Origin: Pseudomonas sp. HR96
GTDB lineage: Bacteria; Pseudomonadota; Gammaproteobacteria; Pseudomonadales; Pseudomonadaceae
Assembly: GCF_034059295.1 (NCBI RefSeq)
Contig: NZ_CP139141.1
Location: 2,649,001-2,713,000 of the forward strand
Direction of reading: 5' to 3'
DNA: 64,000 nt
The notes beneath the pieces are model-generated. The model had not been told where the DNA came from. It searched no databases and was given only the letters and a program-made list of their open reading frames with translations. Made by a program: the position numbers and the translations under genes. Below, in pieces: positions 28,475 through 37,538 of the stretch. How positions within the stretch are numbered: the first letter of the stretch is position 1; each line of letters opens with the position of its first letter.

Positions 28475-29224
28475 TCACCTGCGCCTCGGGGCCTTGAGCA
28501 GGGGACAGTCCACGCAATGCGGTAACGGCTCCAGGCAATAGCGCAGGCAGCACACCCGGCGCCAGCCTTGGCCGTCCAGCTGCTGGGGGAACTGGTAGGC
28601 ACGTTGCACGGGGTTGAGCCAGCCATCGGGGTAGGCGGGCTGGCTAAACAGTTGCAAGGCTTGCTGCAGGCTGGCCAATGGCAGCCCGAGGCGCTCGGCC
28701 AGAAGGCGCATCGCCCAGGCCAGGTAGGCCGCAACGTTGCCCCACAAGGCTCGCGCCGAGAGCCGGGCATGGCGCGCCAGCTGCTCGACGAAGGGCTGCA
28801 GGTTGCCGTGCAGCAGCGCCTGGCAGCGGCCGTAGAGGTCGCTGCCGGCGGGTAGCCGTTGGCTGGCTGCGCCGAGCAGCAGGGTAGAGACGCTGCCGTC
28901 TTCATCCAGCCGCAGGGCGACGTTGTCCAGCGCCAGCGGCAGCTGCCGGTCGAGCAGCAGGCAGGCCAGCAGCGCGCCGGGCAACAGGGCTTCCAGATAG
29001 CTCTTGGACCAGTGCGAGAGCAGGGCGCGACGGTCGGCGCCGGGGTACTCGCGGGCATGGCCGGCGACGATGGTATCCAGGGTCGCCGGGGCCCACAGCT
29101 GCTGGCCACGGATGGCCGCCTGGCCCTGATCGAGGGCCAGCGATTGCAGTGGCGCCAGCTGCGCCGCCGCGAAGCGTCGGTCGAGTTCGGCGAGGACTGC
29201 CGCCGTCGACGCGCCGCCGCTCAC
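28475..29224 (-). CDS. FhuF-like 2Fe-2S siderophore ferric reductase
   Basis: 249 residues, starting at a GTG that overlaps the permease stop as GTGA (29221-29224). The C terminus carries the FhuF cysteine signature C-C-x10-C-x2-C (VCCLRYCLEPLPHCVDC), which binds the 2Fe-2S cluster. FhuF reduces cytoplasmic ferric hydroxamates to release iron. Its presence with a FhuB-type permease indicates that the ferric complex enters the cytoplasm and that the siderophore is probably a hydroxamate. Last gene of the exporter-binding protein-permease-reductase operon. An apparent 373-residue longer frame is rejected because it runs back into the permease gene. Confidence 0.88.
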   Translation of the reverse strand: MSGGASTAAVLAELDRRFAAAQLAPLQSLALDQGQAAIRGQQLWAPATLDTIVAGHAREYPGADRRALLSHWSKSYLEALLPGALLACLLLDRQLPLALDNVALRLDEDGSVSTLLLGAASQRLPAGSDLYGRCQALLHGNLQPFVEQLARHARLSARALWGNVAAYLAWAMRLLAERLGLPLASLQQALQLFSQPAYPDGWLNPVQRAYQFPQQLDGQGWRRVCCLRYCLEPLPHCVDCPLLKAPRRR

Positions 29225-31236
29225 GCCGCGTTCCTGCGCAGCAGCCACATGAAATACGGGCAGCCGATGGCCGTGGCGACCAGCCCGGCCGGGATCTGGA
29301 AGGGGTAGATCAGGTTGCGCCCCAGCCAGTCGGCCAGCACCATCAACAGCGCGCCGATCAGTACCGCGCCGGCCAACTGGGGTCCGGGTCGGCGCAAGCC
29401 GAGCAGGCGCGCCATGTGCGGCGCCATCAGACCGACGAAGCTCAAAGGCCCGACCACCAGGGTGGCGGCCGCGCTGAGCAGGGCGATCAACAGCAGCAGT
29501 GCAGTGCGCGCCGGCCGCACCGCCAGCCCCAGCGCCTGGGCCTGGGGGGCGCCCAGCTGGAGCAGGCCCAGCCAGCGCAGCGACAGCGGCAGACACGCCA
29601 GCAGCACGGCCATGCTCGCCAGGGCGAACAGCGCCTCGTGGCCGGAGACCTGATAGGTCGAGCCCGCCAGCCAGGCCAGCAGCCCGCCCATGCGCGGATC
29701 ACCCACGGCCATCAGCACCGCCACCAGCACGCCGAACAGCGTGCTCAGGGCGATCCCGGCGAGGATCAGGCGTTCGGCTGCCAGCGCCGAGCGCCGCTCC
29801 AGGGCCAGCAAGCCGAGCAGCACCGCCATGGCCCCCAGGGCGCCGGCCAGCAGTTGCTCGCTGCGGGTCGCGGCGCTGACGACAAAGGCCAGCACCACCA
29901 CGCCGAAGGCGGCTCCGGAGCTGACGCCGATGATTTCCGGGCTGGCCATGGGGTTGTGGGTCAGGCGCTGGACCAGGCAGCCGGCGCCCGCCAGCATGGC
30001 GCCGGCGGCCAGCGCGGCAGCGATGCGCGGCGCGCGCAGGGCCTGCAGGGAAGCCTCGAGGCTCACATGCCAGCCGTCGGGCCCCTGGCCCAGTGTCAGC
30101 GCGCCGAGCACGGCCAGCAGCAGGGCCAGCAGGCAGCCGAGCAGCAACAGGTTGCCCTGCAGGGCACTGAGCGCATGCTTGAGGCCCGCGGGTGCAGCGT
30201 TGGGGCCGCCGGGACGCAGGCGCGGCAGCAGCCAGACCAGCAGCGGCACGCCGAGCAGGGCGGTGGCGGTGCCGGTGGGCACCTCGTGGTAGCCGGCGGG
30301 AATGCGCACCACCAGGCTGTCGGCCAGCCACAGCAGGGCGGCGCCGAGCAGCGTGGCCCAGAGCATGCGGGGCACGAAGCGCCGCGCGCCCATCAGCCGC
30401 GCCAGGTTGGGCGCGGCCAGGCCGATGAAGCCGATCACCCCGACGCTGGCCACGGTGATCGCCGCCAGGCCGACGCAGAGCACCAGCGCCACCGCGCGCA
30501 GTGCGCCCGGCGAGCCGCCAAGGCTGCGGGCGTTGTCGTCGTTGAGTTCGAACAGGCTCAGCGCCCGCGACAGCGGGCGGATCAGCGCGACGAAGATCAG
30601 CAGCGCGGGTAACAGCAGCAGCACTGCCGACCAGTCGTTCTGGCCCAGGTTGCCGCTGCTCCACATGAACATGCCGCGCAAGAAGCTGTGGTTGAACAGG
30701 ATCAGCACGTTGGCGAAGGCGTCGCAGCACAGGCTCACCACCAGCCCCGCGAGGATCAACGCCAGGGGCGAGAAGCCGCGCCCGGCGGCCAGGCCGAACA
30801 CCAGCCCGGCCGCCAGCAGCGCGCCGATCAGCGCCGGCCAGACCGGACCGTGCAACATCAGCGCCGGCGCATGGAGCGTGGCGGCGGTCACCGCCAATTG
30901 CGCGCCGGCGCTAATGCCCAGGGTGGTCGGCTCGGCCAGCGGGTTGCGCAGGACCTGCTGCAGCACGCAGCCGACCAGGCCCAGCGCCGCGCCACAGAGC
31001 AGCGCCACCGCCAGGCGTGGCAGCGAGCTGTAATGCACGATCAGCTGGCGCATGTCGTGGGTATCGGGGGCCCAGAGCGTGGCCCCCAGGGGCGCGCCGC
31101 CCAGCTGCTGGCGCAGCGTGGCCAGGCTCAGCAGCAACGCCAGCAGGGCGAGCAGGCCGACCACCCAGGCCACCAGCGGCACCCGCAGGCGGTCGCGTTG
31201 CCCAGGATAGCGGTCGCTCAAGGGACGTTCAGCCAT
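29221..31236 (-). CDS. FhuB-like fused double permease, ferric-siderophore ABC importer
   Basis: 671 residues, twice the length of a single FecCD permease, as in FhuB. Two homologous halves are visible. The first has CGAALGLVGCVLQQVLRNPLAEPTTLGIS at ~82 and the second AGAMLAGAGCLVQRLTHNPMASPEIIGVS at ~410, both being the conserved NP(L/M)A-P--(L/I)G(I/V)S loop that contacts the ATPase. About 20 hydrophobic segments. Inner-membrane channel for the ferric siderophore; partners are the binding protein at 31229 (8-base overlap) and probably the ATPase at 36737. Confidence 0.92.
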   Translation of the reverse strand: MAERPLSDRYPGQRDRLRVPLVAWVVGLLALLALLLSLATLRQQLGGAPLGATLWAPDTHDMRQLIVHYSSLPRLAVALLCGAALGLVGCVLQQVLRNPLAEPTTLGISAGAQLAVTAATLHAPALMLHGPVWPALIGALLAAGLVFGLAAGRGFSPLALILAGLVVSLCCDAFANVLILFNHSFLRGMFMWSSGNLGQNDWSAVLLLLPALLIFVALIRPLSRALSLFELNDDNARSLGGSPGALRAVALVLCVGLAAITVASVGVIGFIGLAAPNLARLMGARRFVPRMLWATLLGAALLWLADSLVVRIPAGYHEVPTGTATALLGVPLLVWLLPRLRPGGPNAAPAGLKHALSALQGNLLLLGCLLALLLAVLGALTLGQGPDGWHVSLEASLQALRAPRIAAALAAGAMLAGAGCLVQRLTHNPMASPEIIGVSSGAAFGVVVLAFVVSAATRSEQLLAGALGAMAVLLGLLALERRSALAAERLILAGIALSTLFGVLVAVLMAVGDPRMGGLLAWLAGSTYQVSGHEALFALASMAVLLACLPLSLRWLGLLQLGAPQAQALGLAVRPARTALLLLIALLSAAATLVVGPLSFVGLMAPHMARLLGLRRPGPQLAGAVLIGALLMVLADWLGRNLIYPFQIPAGLVATAIGCPYFMWLLRRNAA

Positions 31237-32128
31237 GCTCGGCCTGCATCAGGTGGGATGACAGAAGCTCGGCGAAGCTCACCGCCGAAGGCATGGCGCC
31301 GTAGAACAGCACTTCCGGCAGCTTGATCGCCTGCTGCCGGCGTACGCTGGGCAGGTTGCGCCACAGCGGGTTGTCGGCCAGGCGCTGCTCCAGCCCGGGG
31401 GTGGCATTGAAGTACACCAGGCGCGCCTCGGGTTGCTCGGCCAGCTGTTCGAAGCCGATGGTGGCAAAGCCCCAGCCATTGGTCTGGCCCACCCAGGCAT
31501 TGCGCTGCCCCAGGCGTTGCAACACGTCATCGAACAGGCTGTTGCGGCCAAAGACCATGGCCCGGCGCTCGTCGATCACGCTGATGACCTGCAGAGCGGC
31601 CGGCGCAAGCGCCAGGCAGCGCTGGCGGGCCTCGGCCAGGCTCGCCCAGGCGTGCGCCAGGTAGCGCTGCGCCGCCTCGCTGCGGCCGATGCGGTGGGCC
31701 ACTGCGAGGGTCAGGCGCGCGACCTGCTCGCAGGGGCTGCCCTGGTCATCGGTCTCGAACACCTCGCTGGCGGCGATGCTCGCCAGCCGGTCCTGCAGCA
31801 CCGCCTGGTCGCTGCCGAGCAGGATCAGCTCGGGCTGCAGCTCCTGCAGCAATTCAAGATTGGGCTCCGAGCGCAGGCCCAGTTCCAGCACGCTGGCGGG
31901 CAGTTGCGGTTCGCGCACGCTGCTGCGGTACAGCGCGTTCTCCGCCGTCGCCGCCGGGGTCAGGCCGAGCGCCAGCAGGGTCTGCACCAGGCCCCAGTCC
32001 AGCGCCGCCACCTGGCTCAGCGGGGCCTGGGCGGCGCTGGCCTGGGCGCGCGGCAACAGCAGCAGGGCGGCCAGGCCGATCAGGCAACGGCGCCGCACCT
32101 GGCACACCTGCCCGGGCGCTCGGTTCAT
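31229..32128 (-). CDS. FhuD-like periplasmic siderophore-binding protein
   Basis: 299 residues from the ATG that overlaps the exporter stop (ATGA, 32125-32128). The N terminus VRRRCLIGLAALLLLPRAQA has a twin-arginine-like RRRCLIG followed by a hydrophobic core, a plausible Tat signal like that of FhuD. The mature part is a class III binding protein (PF01497 type): LGLRSEPNLELLQELQPELIL near the N-lobe, then TIGFEQLAEQPEARLVYF and NPLWRNLPSVRRQQAIKLPEVLFYGAMPSA. It should deliver the ferric hydroxamate to the FhuB-like permease. A longer apparent start is out because it would lie within the exporter gene. Confidence 0.9.
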   Translation of the reverse strand: MNRAPGQVCQVRRRCLIGLAALLLLPRAQASAAQAPLSQVAALDWGLVQTLLALGLTPAATAENALYRSSVREPQLPASVLELGLRSEPNLELLQELQPELILLGSDQAVLQDRLASIAASEVFETDDQGSPCEQVARLTLAVAHRIGRSEAAQRYLAHAWASLAEARQRCLALAPAALQVISVIDERRAMVFGRNSLFDDVLQRLGQRNAWVGQTNGWGFATIGFEQLAEQPEARLVYFNATPGLEQRLADNPLWRNLPSVRRQQAIKLPEVLFYGAMPSAVSFAELLSSHLMQAEHG

Positions 32129-33774
32129 GCCGGCGCGAACTCGCTGACCCGTTGCCCGGCCGCCAGGCGCAGCAGCTGGTCGGCGCAGTCGAAATAGCGA
32201 TCGTCGTGGGAGATGACGATGATGGTCTTGCCCAGCGCCTTGAGGCTGGGCAGCAGGTCGGCGTAGAAGATGCCGCGAAAGGTCGGGTCCTGGTCGGCGG
32301 CCCACTCGTCGAACACCAGCACCGGGCGGCCTTCGGTCCAGGCCTGCAGCAGCGCCAGGCGCTTGCGTTGGCCGGTAGAGAGGTCGGTGGTGGAAAAGTT
32401 GTTGTCCTTGAGGCTGACCTTGTGGCCAATCTCCAGGCGCTCGAGGTACTGGACCGCGTCCTCGGGCACGCTGTCGCCGTCCTGGATCAGGTCATCGAAC
32501 AGGAAATAGTCGGAAAAGATGGTGGTGAACAGCTGCCGGTAGTCATCGCGGTTCTGCGCGCTCACCGGCTCGCCGTTGAGCAGCACCTGCCCTTGTTGCG
32601 GCTCGTACAGGCCCAGCAACAGCTTGATCAGGGTGGTCTTGCCACAGCCGTTCTCGCCGACGATGAAGAGAATTTCGCCCGGGCGGATGCTCAGGTCCAG
32701 GGGGCCGACGGCGAAGGGTGGGTTGCCGTCCACGGCCGGGTAGGCGTAGCGCACCCCGCGCAGCTCCAGCGAATGCAGCGGCGCCGGGGGCTGCTTGGGT
32801 TCATCGTCAAGCAGATGGGGTTCGGGCGAGGCGAACTGGGCGGACAGCTCGGCGATCCGGCGGAACGCCACCTGGGCTCGGCTGACCACCGGCAGGTTGC
32901 CGATCACGCTTTCCAGCGGCCCTTTCATGTACAGCAGCACCAAAATGAAGCCGCTCAAGGTGGCCTTGTCGGTGCTCGGCCACAGGCTCTGGAAGAACAG
33001 CGCAACGCCGATGACGATGAAGAACAGGGTCGAGCCGAAGCCCTTGGCGATGACGAACAGGTTGATCGAGCTGATCTGGATGGCGCAGATGCGCTCGATG
33101 GTGGCCTGCATCTTGCGGTTGTACAGGCGCAGCCGGCGCGGGCGGTTGATGCGCAGTTCCTTGGCGCCTTCGGCGATGGCGCGGTAATGCTTCTGCAGTT
33201 CGTCCTCGTGCTCGCGGGCGTCGAAGAAACCGTTGATGCCACGGTTGCGCGCCAGGTACTGGATGATGCTGCCGATAATGATGGCCACCGCCGTGGTGAG
33301 GAACATGGTCCATGACAGCCACGCCATGTAGCCCAGGCAGCCGAAGGTCACGCTCAGCGAGACCGCCAGGGGCGAGAAAGCGAAGGCGAAGTCGCTGATG
33401 GTGTCCACGTCATGGGTCAGCACCGGGATCAGGCGGTGGCTGCGGTAGCGCTCCAGCTGCTCGATGGGCGCTGAAAGAATCCGCGTGCCGAGGTCCTTGC
33501 GCAGGCGCGCGATGACGTGCTGGCCGACATGGTTGGTGCCGATGTCGGAGAGGATCGAGCCCAGCAGCGCCAGGGCGCACAGCGCGGCGAACGCCAGCAG
33601 CAGGGTGCGCGAGGTGTCCCCGTCAGCGTGCAGGCTGTGGTTGATGGTGGCCAGCAGCGCGGTGATGCCCAGCCCCCCGAGCACGCCCAGCACGATCGAC
33701 ACGCAGAGGATCAGGCGAAAGGGCCGCAGCAACTGCAACAGCGCGCCGAGCGAGCTTCTTGGTGGAGTCTGCAT
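32125..33774 (-). CDS. Cyclic-peptide/siderophore exporter, PvdE/SyrD-family ABC transporter
   Basis: 549 residues from the ATG at 33774 with AAGGA 7 bases upstream. N-terminal half with about six transmembrane segments (residues ~15-290) fused to an ATPase domain: Walker A GENGCGKTT at ~370, signature LSTGQRKR at ~470, Walker B VLVFDEWAADQDP at ~490, and the H-loop ISHDD. The DEWAADQDP box and overall length are characteristic of PvdE, which moves the peptide precursor from cytoplasm to periplasm. First gene of a five-gene minus-strand block with overlapping junctions through fhuF; driven by an exact TAAAT-N16-CGT promoter. Confidence 0.93.
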   Translation of the reverse strand: MQTPPRSSLGALLQLLRPFRLILCVSIVLGVLGGLGITALLATINHSLHADGDTSRTLLLAFAALCALALLGSILSDIGTNHVGQHVIARLRKDLGTRILSAPIEQLERYRSHRLIPVLTHDVDTISDFAFAFSPLAVSLSVTFGCLGYMAWLSWTMFLTTAVAIIIGSIIQYLARNRGINGFFDAREHEDELQKHYRAIAEGAKELRINRPRRLRLYNRKMQATIERICAIQISSINLFVIAKGFGSTLFFIVIGVALFFQSLWPSTDKATLSGFILVLLYMKGPLESVIGNLPVVSRAQVAFRRIAELSAQFASPEPHLLDDEPKQPPAPLHSLELRGVRYAYPAVDGNPPFAVGPLDLSIRPGEILFIVGENGCGKTTLIKLLLGLYEPQQGQVLLNGEPVSAQNRDDYRQLFTTIFSDYFLFDDLIQDGDSVPEDAVQYLERLEIGHKVSLKDNNFSTTDLSTGQRKRLALLQAWTEGRPVLVFDEWAADQDPTFRGIFYADLLPSLKALGKTIIVISHDDRYFDCADQLLRLAAGQRVSEFAPA

Positions 33775-33851
33775 CAATCATTCCTTCACTGGACAAGAGC
33801 GTACGAGGCGGCCCGCGCGGTTTGCAGGCGCTGCGTCGTGTGTCCTTGTAA

Positions 33852-33875
33852 ACGACTGGCGTGGCAACGGATTTA
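33852..33875 (-). promoter_or_regulatory. PvdS-type iron-starvation promoter of the exporter operon
   Basis: On the minus strand: TAAAT (complement of 33871-33875), 16 bases, CGT (complement of 33852-33854). The -35 continues as TAAATCC, as in known IS boxes. It lies about 78 bases before the exporter start. Exact match to the PvdS consensus TAAAT-N16/17-CGT. Confidence 0.78.
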
Positions 33876-33902
33876 GTCGCGGCGCCGCTGGGTTGCAATG
33901 GT

Positions 33903-33927
33903 AACGAGAATTTCTAGTATTCGCATT
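33903..33927. promoter_or_regulatory. Fur-like half-sites between divergent promoters
   Basis: AACGAGAAT (33903-33911) and ATTCGCATT (33919-33927) form an inverted pair resembling Fur half-sites AATGAGAAT/ATTCTCATT, but with a 7-base rather than 1-base spacer. They sit between the two iron-starvation promoters, so Fur could repress both, if functional. Confidence 0.4.
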
Positions 33928-33943
33928 ATTTACCCTTCAGCGC

Positions 33944-33967
33944 TAAATCTGCCTCACTGCGTCTCGT
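33944..33967 (+). promoter_or_regulatory. PvdS-type iron-starvation promoter of pvdA
   Basis: TAAAT (33944-33948), 16 bases, CGT (33965-33967): exact consensus for PvdS-type ECF sigma factors, about 90 bases before the pvdA start. Together with the minus-strand copy at 33852-33875 it makes a divergent pair in a 284-base intergenic region, which is very unlikely by chance in this GC-rich DNA. Confidence 0.8.
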
Positions 33968-34058
33968 CACCCTTGTGAATTTGGCCATGAACCTGGACTG
34001 CCAAGGGAGCGGGTCGGCCAAACCCCTTAATGGCTTGTTACATCAAGAGGTGTGCGAG

Positions 34059-35396
34059 ATGACACAACCGATGAGCGTCGCTTCGGCGGCATATGACCTG
34101 CTGGGCATCGGCTTCGGCCCGTCCAACCTGGCCTTGGCGATAGCCCTGGAAGAGTTCGGCCAGCAGCGTGGCCAGCCGCTGCGCTCATTGTTCATCGACC
34201 GCCAGGCCGACTACCGCTGGCACGGCAACACCCTGGTGGCGCAGAGCGAATTGCAGATTTCCTTCCTCAAGGACCTGGTGACCCTGCGCAACCCCACCAG
34301 CCCCTTCAGCTTCGTCAATTACCTGCAATCCCAAGGCCGCCTGGCCGACTTCATCAACCTGGGTACCTTCTATCCCTGCCGCATGGAGTACAACGACTAC
34401 CTGCGCTGGGTGGCCGGGCATTTCAAAGAGCAGAGCCGCTACGGCGAGCAGGTGTTGCGCGTCGAGCCGGTGCTCAACGGCGGGCGACCGATCGAGCGCC
34501 TGCAGGTCATCTCGCGCGACGCCGAGGGCCGTGAACATGCACGCCAGACCCACGCGCTGGCCTTGAGCACGGGCGGCACGCCAAAGATCCCGGCGGTGTT
34601 CCAGGGCCTGCGTGACCACCCGCGGGTGTTCCACCATGCCCAATACCTGCAGAGCATGGCCGGCCTGCCGTGTGGCCAGGGCCAGGCGATGCGCATCGCC
34701 GTGGTCGGCGGCGGGCAGAGCGCCGCCGAGGCGTTCATCGACCTCAATGACAGCTACCCCTCGGCCCAGGTCGACCTGATCCTGCGCGCGGCGGTGCTCA
34801 AGCCGGCCGACGACAGCCCGTTCGTCAACGAGATTTTTTCGCCGGAGTACACCGACCTGGTGTTCAACCAGCCCGAGGCCGAGCGCGACCGGCTGATCAA
34901 CGAGTACCACAACACCAACTATTCGGTGGTGGACCTGGACCTGATCGAACGCATCTACGGCATCTTCTACCGCCAGAAGGTCTCACGGCAGATGCGCCAC
35001 GGCTTCCTGTGCCGCCGGCGCATCGAGGCCGCCCGCGCCGACAATGGCCAGATCGAGCTGCGCCTGAACGACAACGCCACCGGCGCCGTCGAGAGCCATC
35101 GCTACGACGCGGTGATCCTCGCCACCGGCTACGAGCGCTCCTCGCACAAGCAATTGCTCGAGCCCCTGAGCGAGTACCTCGGCGACTTCGTTGCCGGGCG
35201 CGATTACCGCCTGGCCGCCGACCCGCGGTTGCAGGCGCCGATCTTCCTCCAGGGTTTCTGCCAGGCCAGCCACGGTTTGAGTGATACCCTGTTGTCGGTG
35301 CTCCCGGCCCGCGCCGGCGAGATCGCCGAAGCCTTGTTCCAGTTGCCGCAGACCCGCCGCGCCAAGTCCCTCGCCGCCGTGGCCGTGGGCGTCTGA
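34059..35396 (+). CDS. pvdA: L-ornithine N5-monooxygenase
   Basis: 445 residues from ATG 34059, chosen because AGAGG lies 8 bases upstream and the protein then begins MTQ like P. aeruginosa PvdA (443 aa); a GTG at 33975 also opens the frame. FAD site GIGFGPSNLALAIAL at ~16, NADPH site VVGGGQSAAEAFIDLNDSYP at ~210, the substrate-site stretch QISFLKDLVTLRNPTSP, and the C-terminal ATGYE motif. PvdA hydroxylates the ornithine side-chain amine using NADPH and O2, the first step to hydroxamate ligands, and is the key evidence for a hydroxamate siderophore. No formyl- or acetyl-transferase that would finish the hydroxamate is in the window. Preceded by an exact PvdS-type promoter. Confidence 0.97.
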   Translation: MTQPMSVASAAYDLLGIGFGPSNLALAIALEEFGQQRGQPLRSLFIDRQADYRWHGNTLVAQSELQISFLKDLVTLRNPTSPFSFVNYLQSQGRLADFINLGTFYPCRMEYNDYLRWVAGHFKEQSRYGEQVLRVEPVLNGGRPIERLQVISRDAEGREHARQTHALALSTGGTPKIPAVFQGLRDHPRVFHHAQYLQSMAGLPCGQGQAMRIAVVGGGQSAAEAFIDLNDSYPSAQVDLILRAAVLKPADDSPFVNEIFSPEYTDLVFNQPEAERDRLINEYHNTNYSVVDLDLIERIYGIFYRQKVSRQMRHGFLCRRRIEAARADNGQIELRLNDNATGAVESHRYDAVILATGYERSSHKQLLEPLSEYLGDFVAGRDYRLAADPRLQAPIFLQGFCQASHGLSDTLLSVLPARAGEIAEALFQLPQTRRAKSLAAVAVGV

Positions 35397-35407
35397 TGGG
35401 AGCGTGC

Positions 35408-36673
35408 ATGTCTGATCGAAGGTGTTTTCGCGGCGTCAGGTGGTCGCTGACCTGGCTGTTCTGCCTGCTGCCCGCCTGGGCTCAGGCGGCGCAGCCGGGC
35501 GAGGTGATCGACAGCCAGGTGTTGAAAACCTTCAGTGCGCAGGCCATGAACGCAGGCCTGGGTGACCAGCGCAGCTACATCGGTGCGGCGCGCTGCGATG
35601 TGCAACTGGTGGACCTGACCTACGCCACCCGCGGGGTGCATGGCGAGCCGGCGACGGCCTCGGCCATGCTGCTGTTGCCCGAGGGCGAACACTGCGCCGG
35701 GCCATACCCCTTGCTCGGCTGGGCACGCGGCACCGATACCCAGCGCAGTTCGGAGCAGGCCCAGGCACTGCTGGCCAGCGGCGACAGCGCCTTGCTGGCG
35801 TTCTTCGCCGCCCAGGGCTACGCCGTGGTGGCCACGGACTATCTGGGGCTGGGACGCTCGGATTATCGCTTTCATCCCTACCTGCACGCCGACTCCGAAG
35901 CCAGCGCGATCATCGATTCGATGCGCGCGGCCCGGCACCTGAGTGCAACCCTTGGCCATCCGTTGTCGGGCAAGGTGCTGCTGGCCGGTTATTCCCAGGG
36001 CGGGCATGCGGCGATGGCGGCGCAGCGGGCGATGGAGCGCGACGACGCCGGCGAATTCGACCTGGTCGCCAGCGCGCCGATGTCCGGGCCCTATGCCCTG
36101 TCGCAGACCTTCCGCGACAGCTGGTCCGGGACCACCGCGGCCGGCGCCAATGCCCTGGCACCGTACCTGCTGGCCTACGCGCTGGCGGGCATGCAGGGGG
36201 TGTACGGCGACATCTACCAGCACCCCGACCAGGTGTTCCGCCCGCCCTGGGCCGCGTTGCTGGACAGCGATTTCCCTGGCCCGGCCAATCTCTTCGACCT
36301 GCTCCATCGCCAGGCCTTGCCGGCGGTCACGCAGATCGAGCAACTGCGCCAACCGGCCTTCACCCGGGCGTTTATCGACGACCCGCAGAACCCGTTCCGC
36401 CAGGCCCTGGCGCGCAACGACCTGCTGGACTGGACGCCACGCACGCCGACCCTGCTGTGCGGTTCGCAACGCGACGGCGTGGTGGCCTACGCCAACAGCC
36501 AGGCCGCCGCAGCCGCATTCACCGCGCGGCATGCCCCGGTCAAGCTGCTGGATGTCAGCGCCCAGATCCCGGCCGACGTCGACGGCGTGCACGTGCACAC
36601 CAGCGCGACCGCCTACCTGTGCCTGGGCGCGGTGCGCACGCAGCTGTTCGAACCGGCGCTGGGATTGCGCTGA
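35408..36673 (+). CDS. Secreted alpha/beta hydrolase, secretory-lipase-like
   Basis: 421 residues from ATG 35408, preceded by GGGAG at 5 bases; an in-frame ATG at 35396 overlapping the pvdA stop would add four residues. Signal peptide WSLTWLFCLLPAWAQA, so exported. Fold signs: TDYLGLGRSDYRFHPY, nucleophile motif GYSQGGHAAMAAQ at ~190, LCGSQRDGVV (acid) and a C-terminal VHVHTSATAYL (His). This looks like the fungal/bacterial secretory lipase (LIP) family. It follows pvdA directly and must share its transcript, so it may act in the periplasm on the siderophore, by analogy with PvdQ deacylation though from a different family. That role is inference. Confidence 0.85.
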   Translation: MSDRRCFRGVRWSLTWLFCLLPAWAQAAQPGEVIDSQVLKTFSAQAMNAGLGDQRSYIGAARCDVQLVDLTYATRGVHGEPATASAMLLLPEGEHCAGPYPLLGWARGTDTQRSSEQAQALLASGDSALLAFFAAQGYAVVATDYLGLGRSDYRFHPYLHADSEASAIIDSMRAARHLSATLGHPLSGKVLLAGYSQGGHAAMAAQRAMERDDAGEFDLVASAPMSGPYALSQTFRDSWSGTTAAGANALAPYLLAYALAGMQGVYGDIYQHPDQVFRPPWAALLDSDFPGPANLFDLLHRQALPAVTQIEQLRQPAFTRAFIDDPQNPFRQALARNDLLDWTPRTPTLLCGSQRDGVVAYANSQAAAAAFTARHAPVKLLDVSAQIPADVDGVHVHTSATAYLCLGAVRTQLFEPALGLR

Positions 36674-36736
36674 TTGCGAGCAGTGCGGGCGGGGCACAGG
36701 CCGGTTTGATCTTGGTAGGAAACCCCAGATCGCAGT

Positions 36737-37510
36737 CTAGAAATGAAAACTCAGCGGGCTGCCATCCACCGGATGCGGCAGTACGCCCATGGCGATGCCG
36801 TAGATGGCTTGCAGGGTAGGGCTGTCGATGATCTCGGCCGGGGCGCCCTGGGTCAGCAGGCGGCCGCTGTGCAGCGCCACCAGATGATCGCAATAACGGC
36901 CGGCCATGTTGATCTCGTGCAGCACCACGATCACCCCCAGCCCCAACTCATGACTGAGCTGGCGCACCAGCGCGAGCACCTCGACCTGGTGGGCGATGTC
37001 CAGTGCCGAAGTCGGCTCGTCGAGCAGCAGGTAGCGACTGTTCTGCGCCAGCAGCATGGCCAGCCAGACGCGCTGGCGCTCGCCGCCGGACAACTCGTCG
37101 ACCCGCTGCCCGGCATAGCCGGACGTGGCGGTCAGCTCCAGGGCGCGATCGACCTGGGCGTGGTCCTCGCGGCCGAAGCGGCCAAAGGCCCCGTGCCAAG
37201 GATAGCGCCCCAGCCCCACCAGTTCGCGTACGGTCAGCTCGTCGGCCGGCGGCGGGTTCTGCGGCAGGTAGGCGACCTGGCGGGCAAAGTCCCGCGCACT
37301 CCAGCGCTGCAGCGGTACGCCGTCCAGGTGCAGCTGGCCGCTGCTGGGGGCGTGCTGGCGCGCCAGCAGCTTGATCAATGTCGACTTGCCCGACCCGTTG
37401 TGGCCGATCAGGCCGGTGATGCGCCCGTGCTGCAGTTGCAGGTCCAGGGGCTGCAGGAGCTGGCGTTCGGCAACGCTGAAGGTCACGGCTTGAAGGTCGA
37501 ACATAGGCAT
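36737..37510 (-). CDS. FhuC/FecE-like ATPase of a ferric-siderophore ABC importer
   Basis: 257 residues. Walker A GHNGSGKST at ~36, Q-loop YLPQNPPPADELTVRELVGLGRYPW, signature LSGGERQR at ~138, Walker B YLLLDEPTSALD and the H-loop VLHEINMA. The GRYPW and LHE.NMA details are typical of iron-siderophore importers. The permease operon lacks its own ATPase, so this is the likely partner although it sits on the other side of pvdA. It converges on the lipase-like gene, and its upstream region holds a good Fur-box candidate. Confidence 0.93.
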   Translation of the reverse strand: MPMFDLQAVTFSVAERQLLQPLDLQLQHGRITGLIGHNGSGKSTLIKLLARQHAPSSGQLHLDGVPLQRWSARDFARQVAYLPQNPPPADELTVRELVGLGRYPWHGAFGRFGREDHAQVDRALELTATSGYAGQRVDELSGGERQRVWLAMLLAQNSRYLLLDEPTSALDIAHQVEVLALVRQLSHELGLGVIVVLHEINMAGRYCDHLVALHSGRLLTQGAPAEIIDSPTLQAIYGIAMGVLPHPVDGSPLSFHF

Positions 37511-37538
37511 CCGGATTGAGCGGGGGATGGGCGATCCT

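Noticed and set aside
29225..29596. N-terminal extension of the FhuF-like protein
   Set aside because: It reads through the permease gene in another frame with arginine/proline-rich sequence; the GTGA overlap gives the natural start.
33975..34058. N-terminal extension of PvdA from GTG 33975
   Set aside because: It would place the start ~8 bases after the -10 CGT of the promoter and add 28 residues not found in P. aeruginosa PvdA; ATG 34059 has a good ribosome site.
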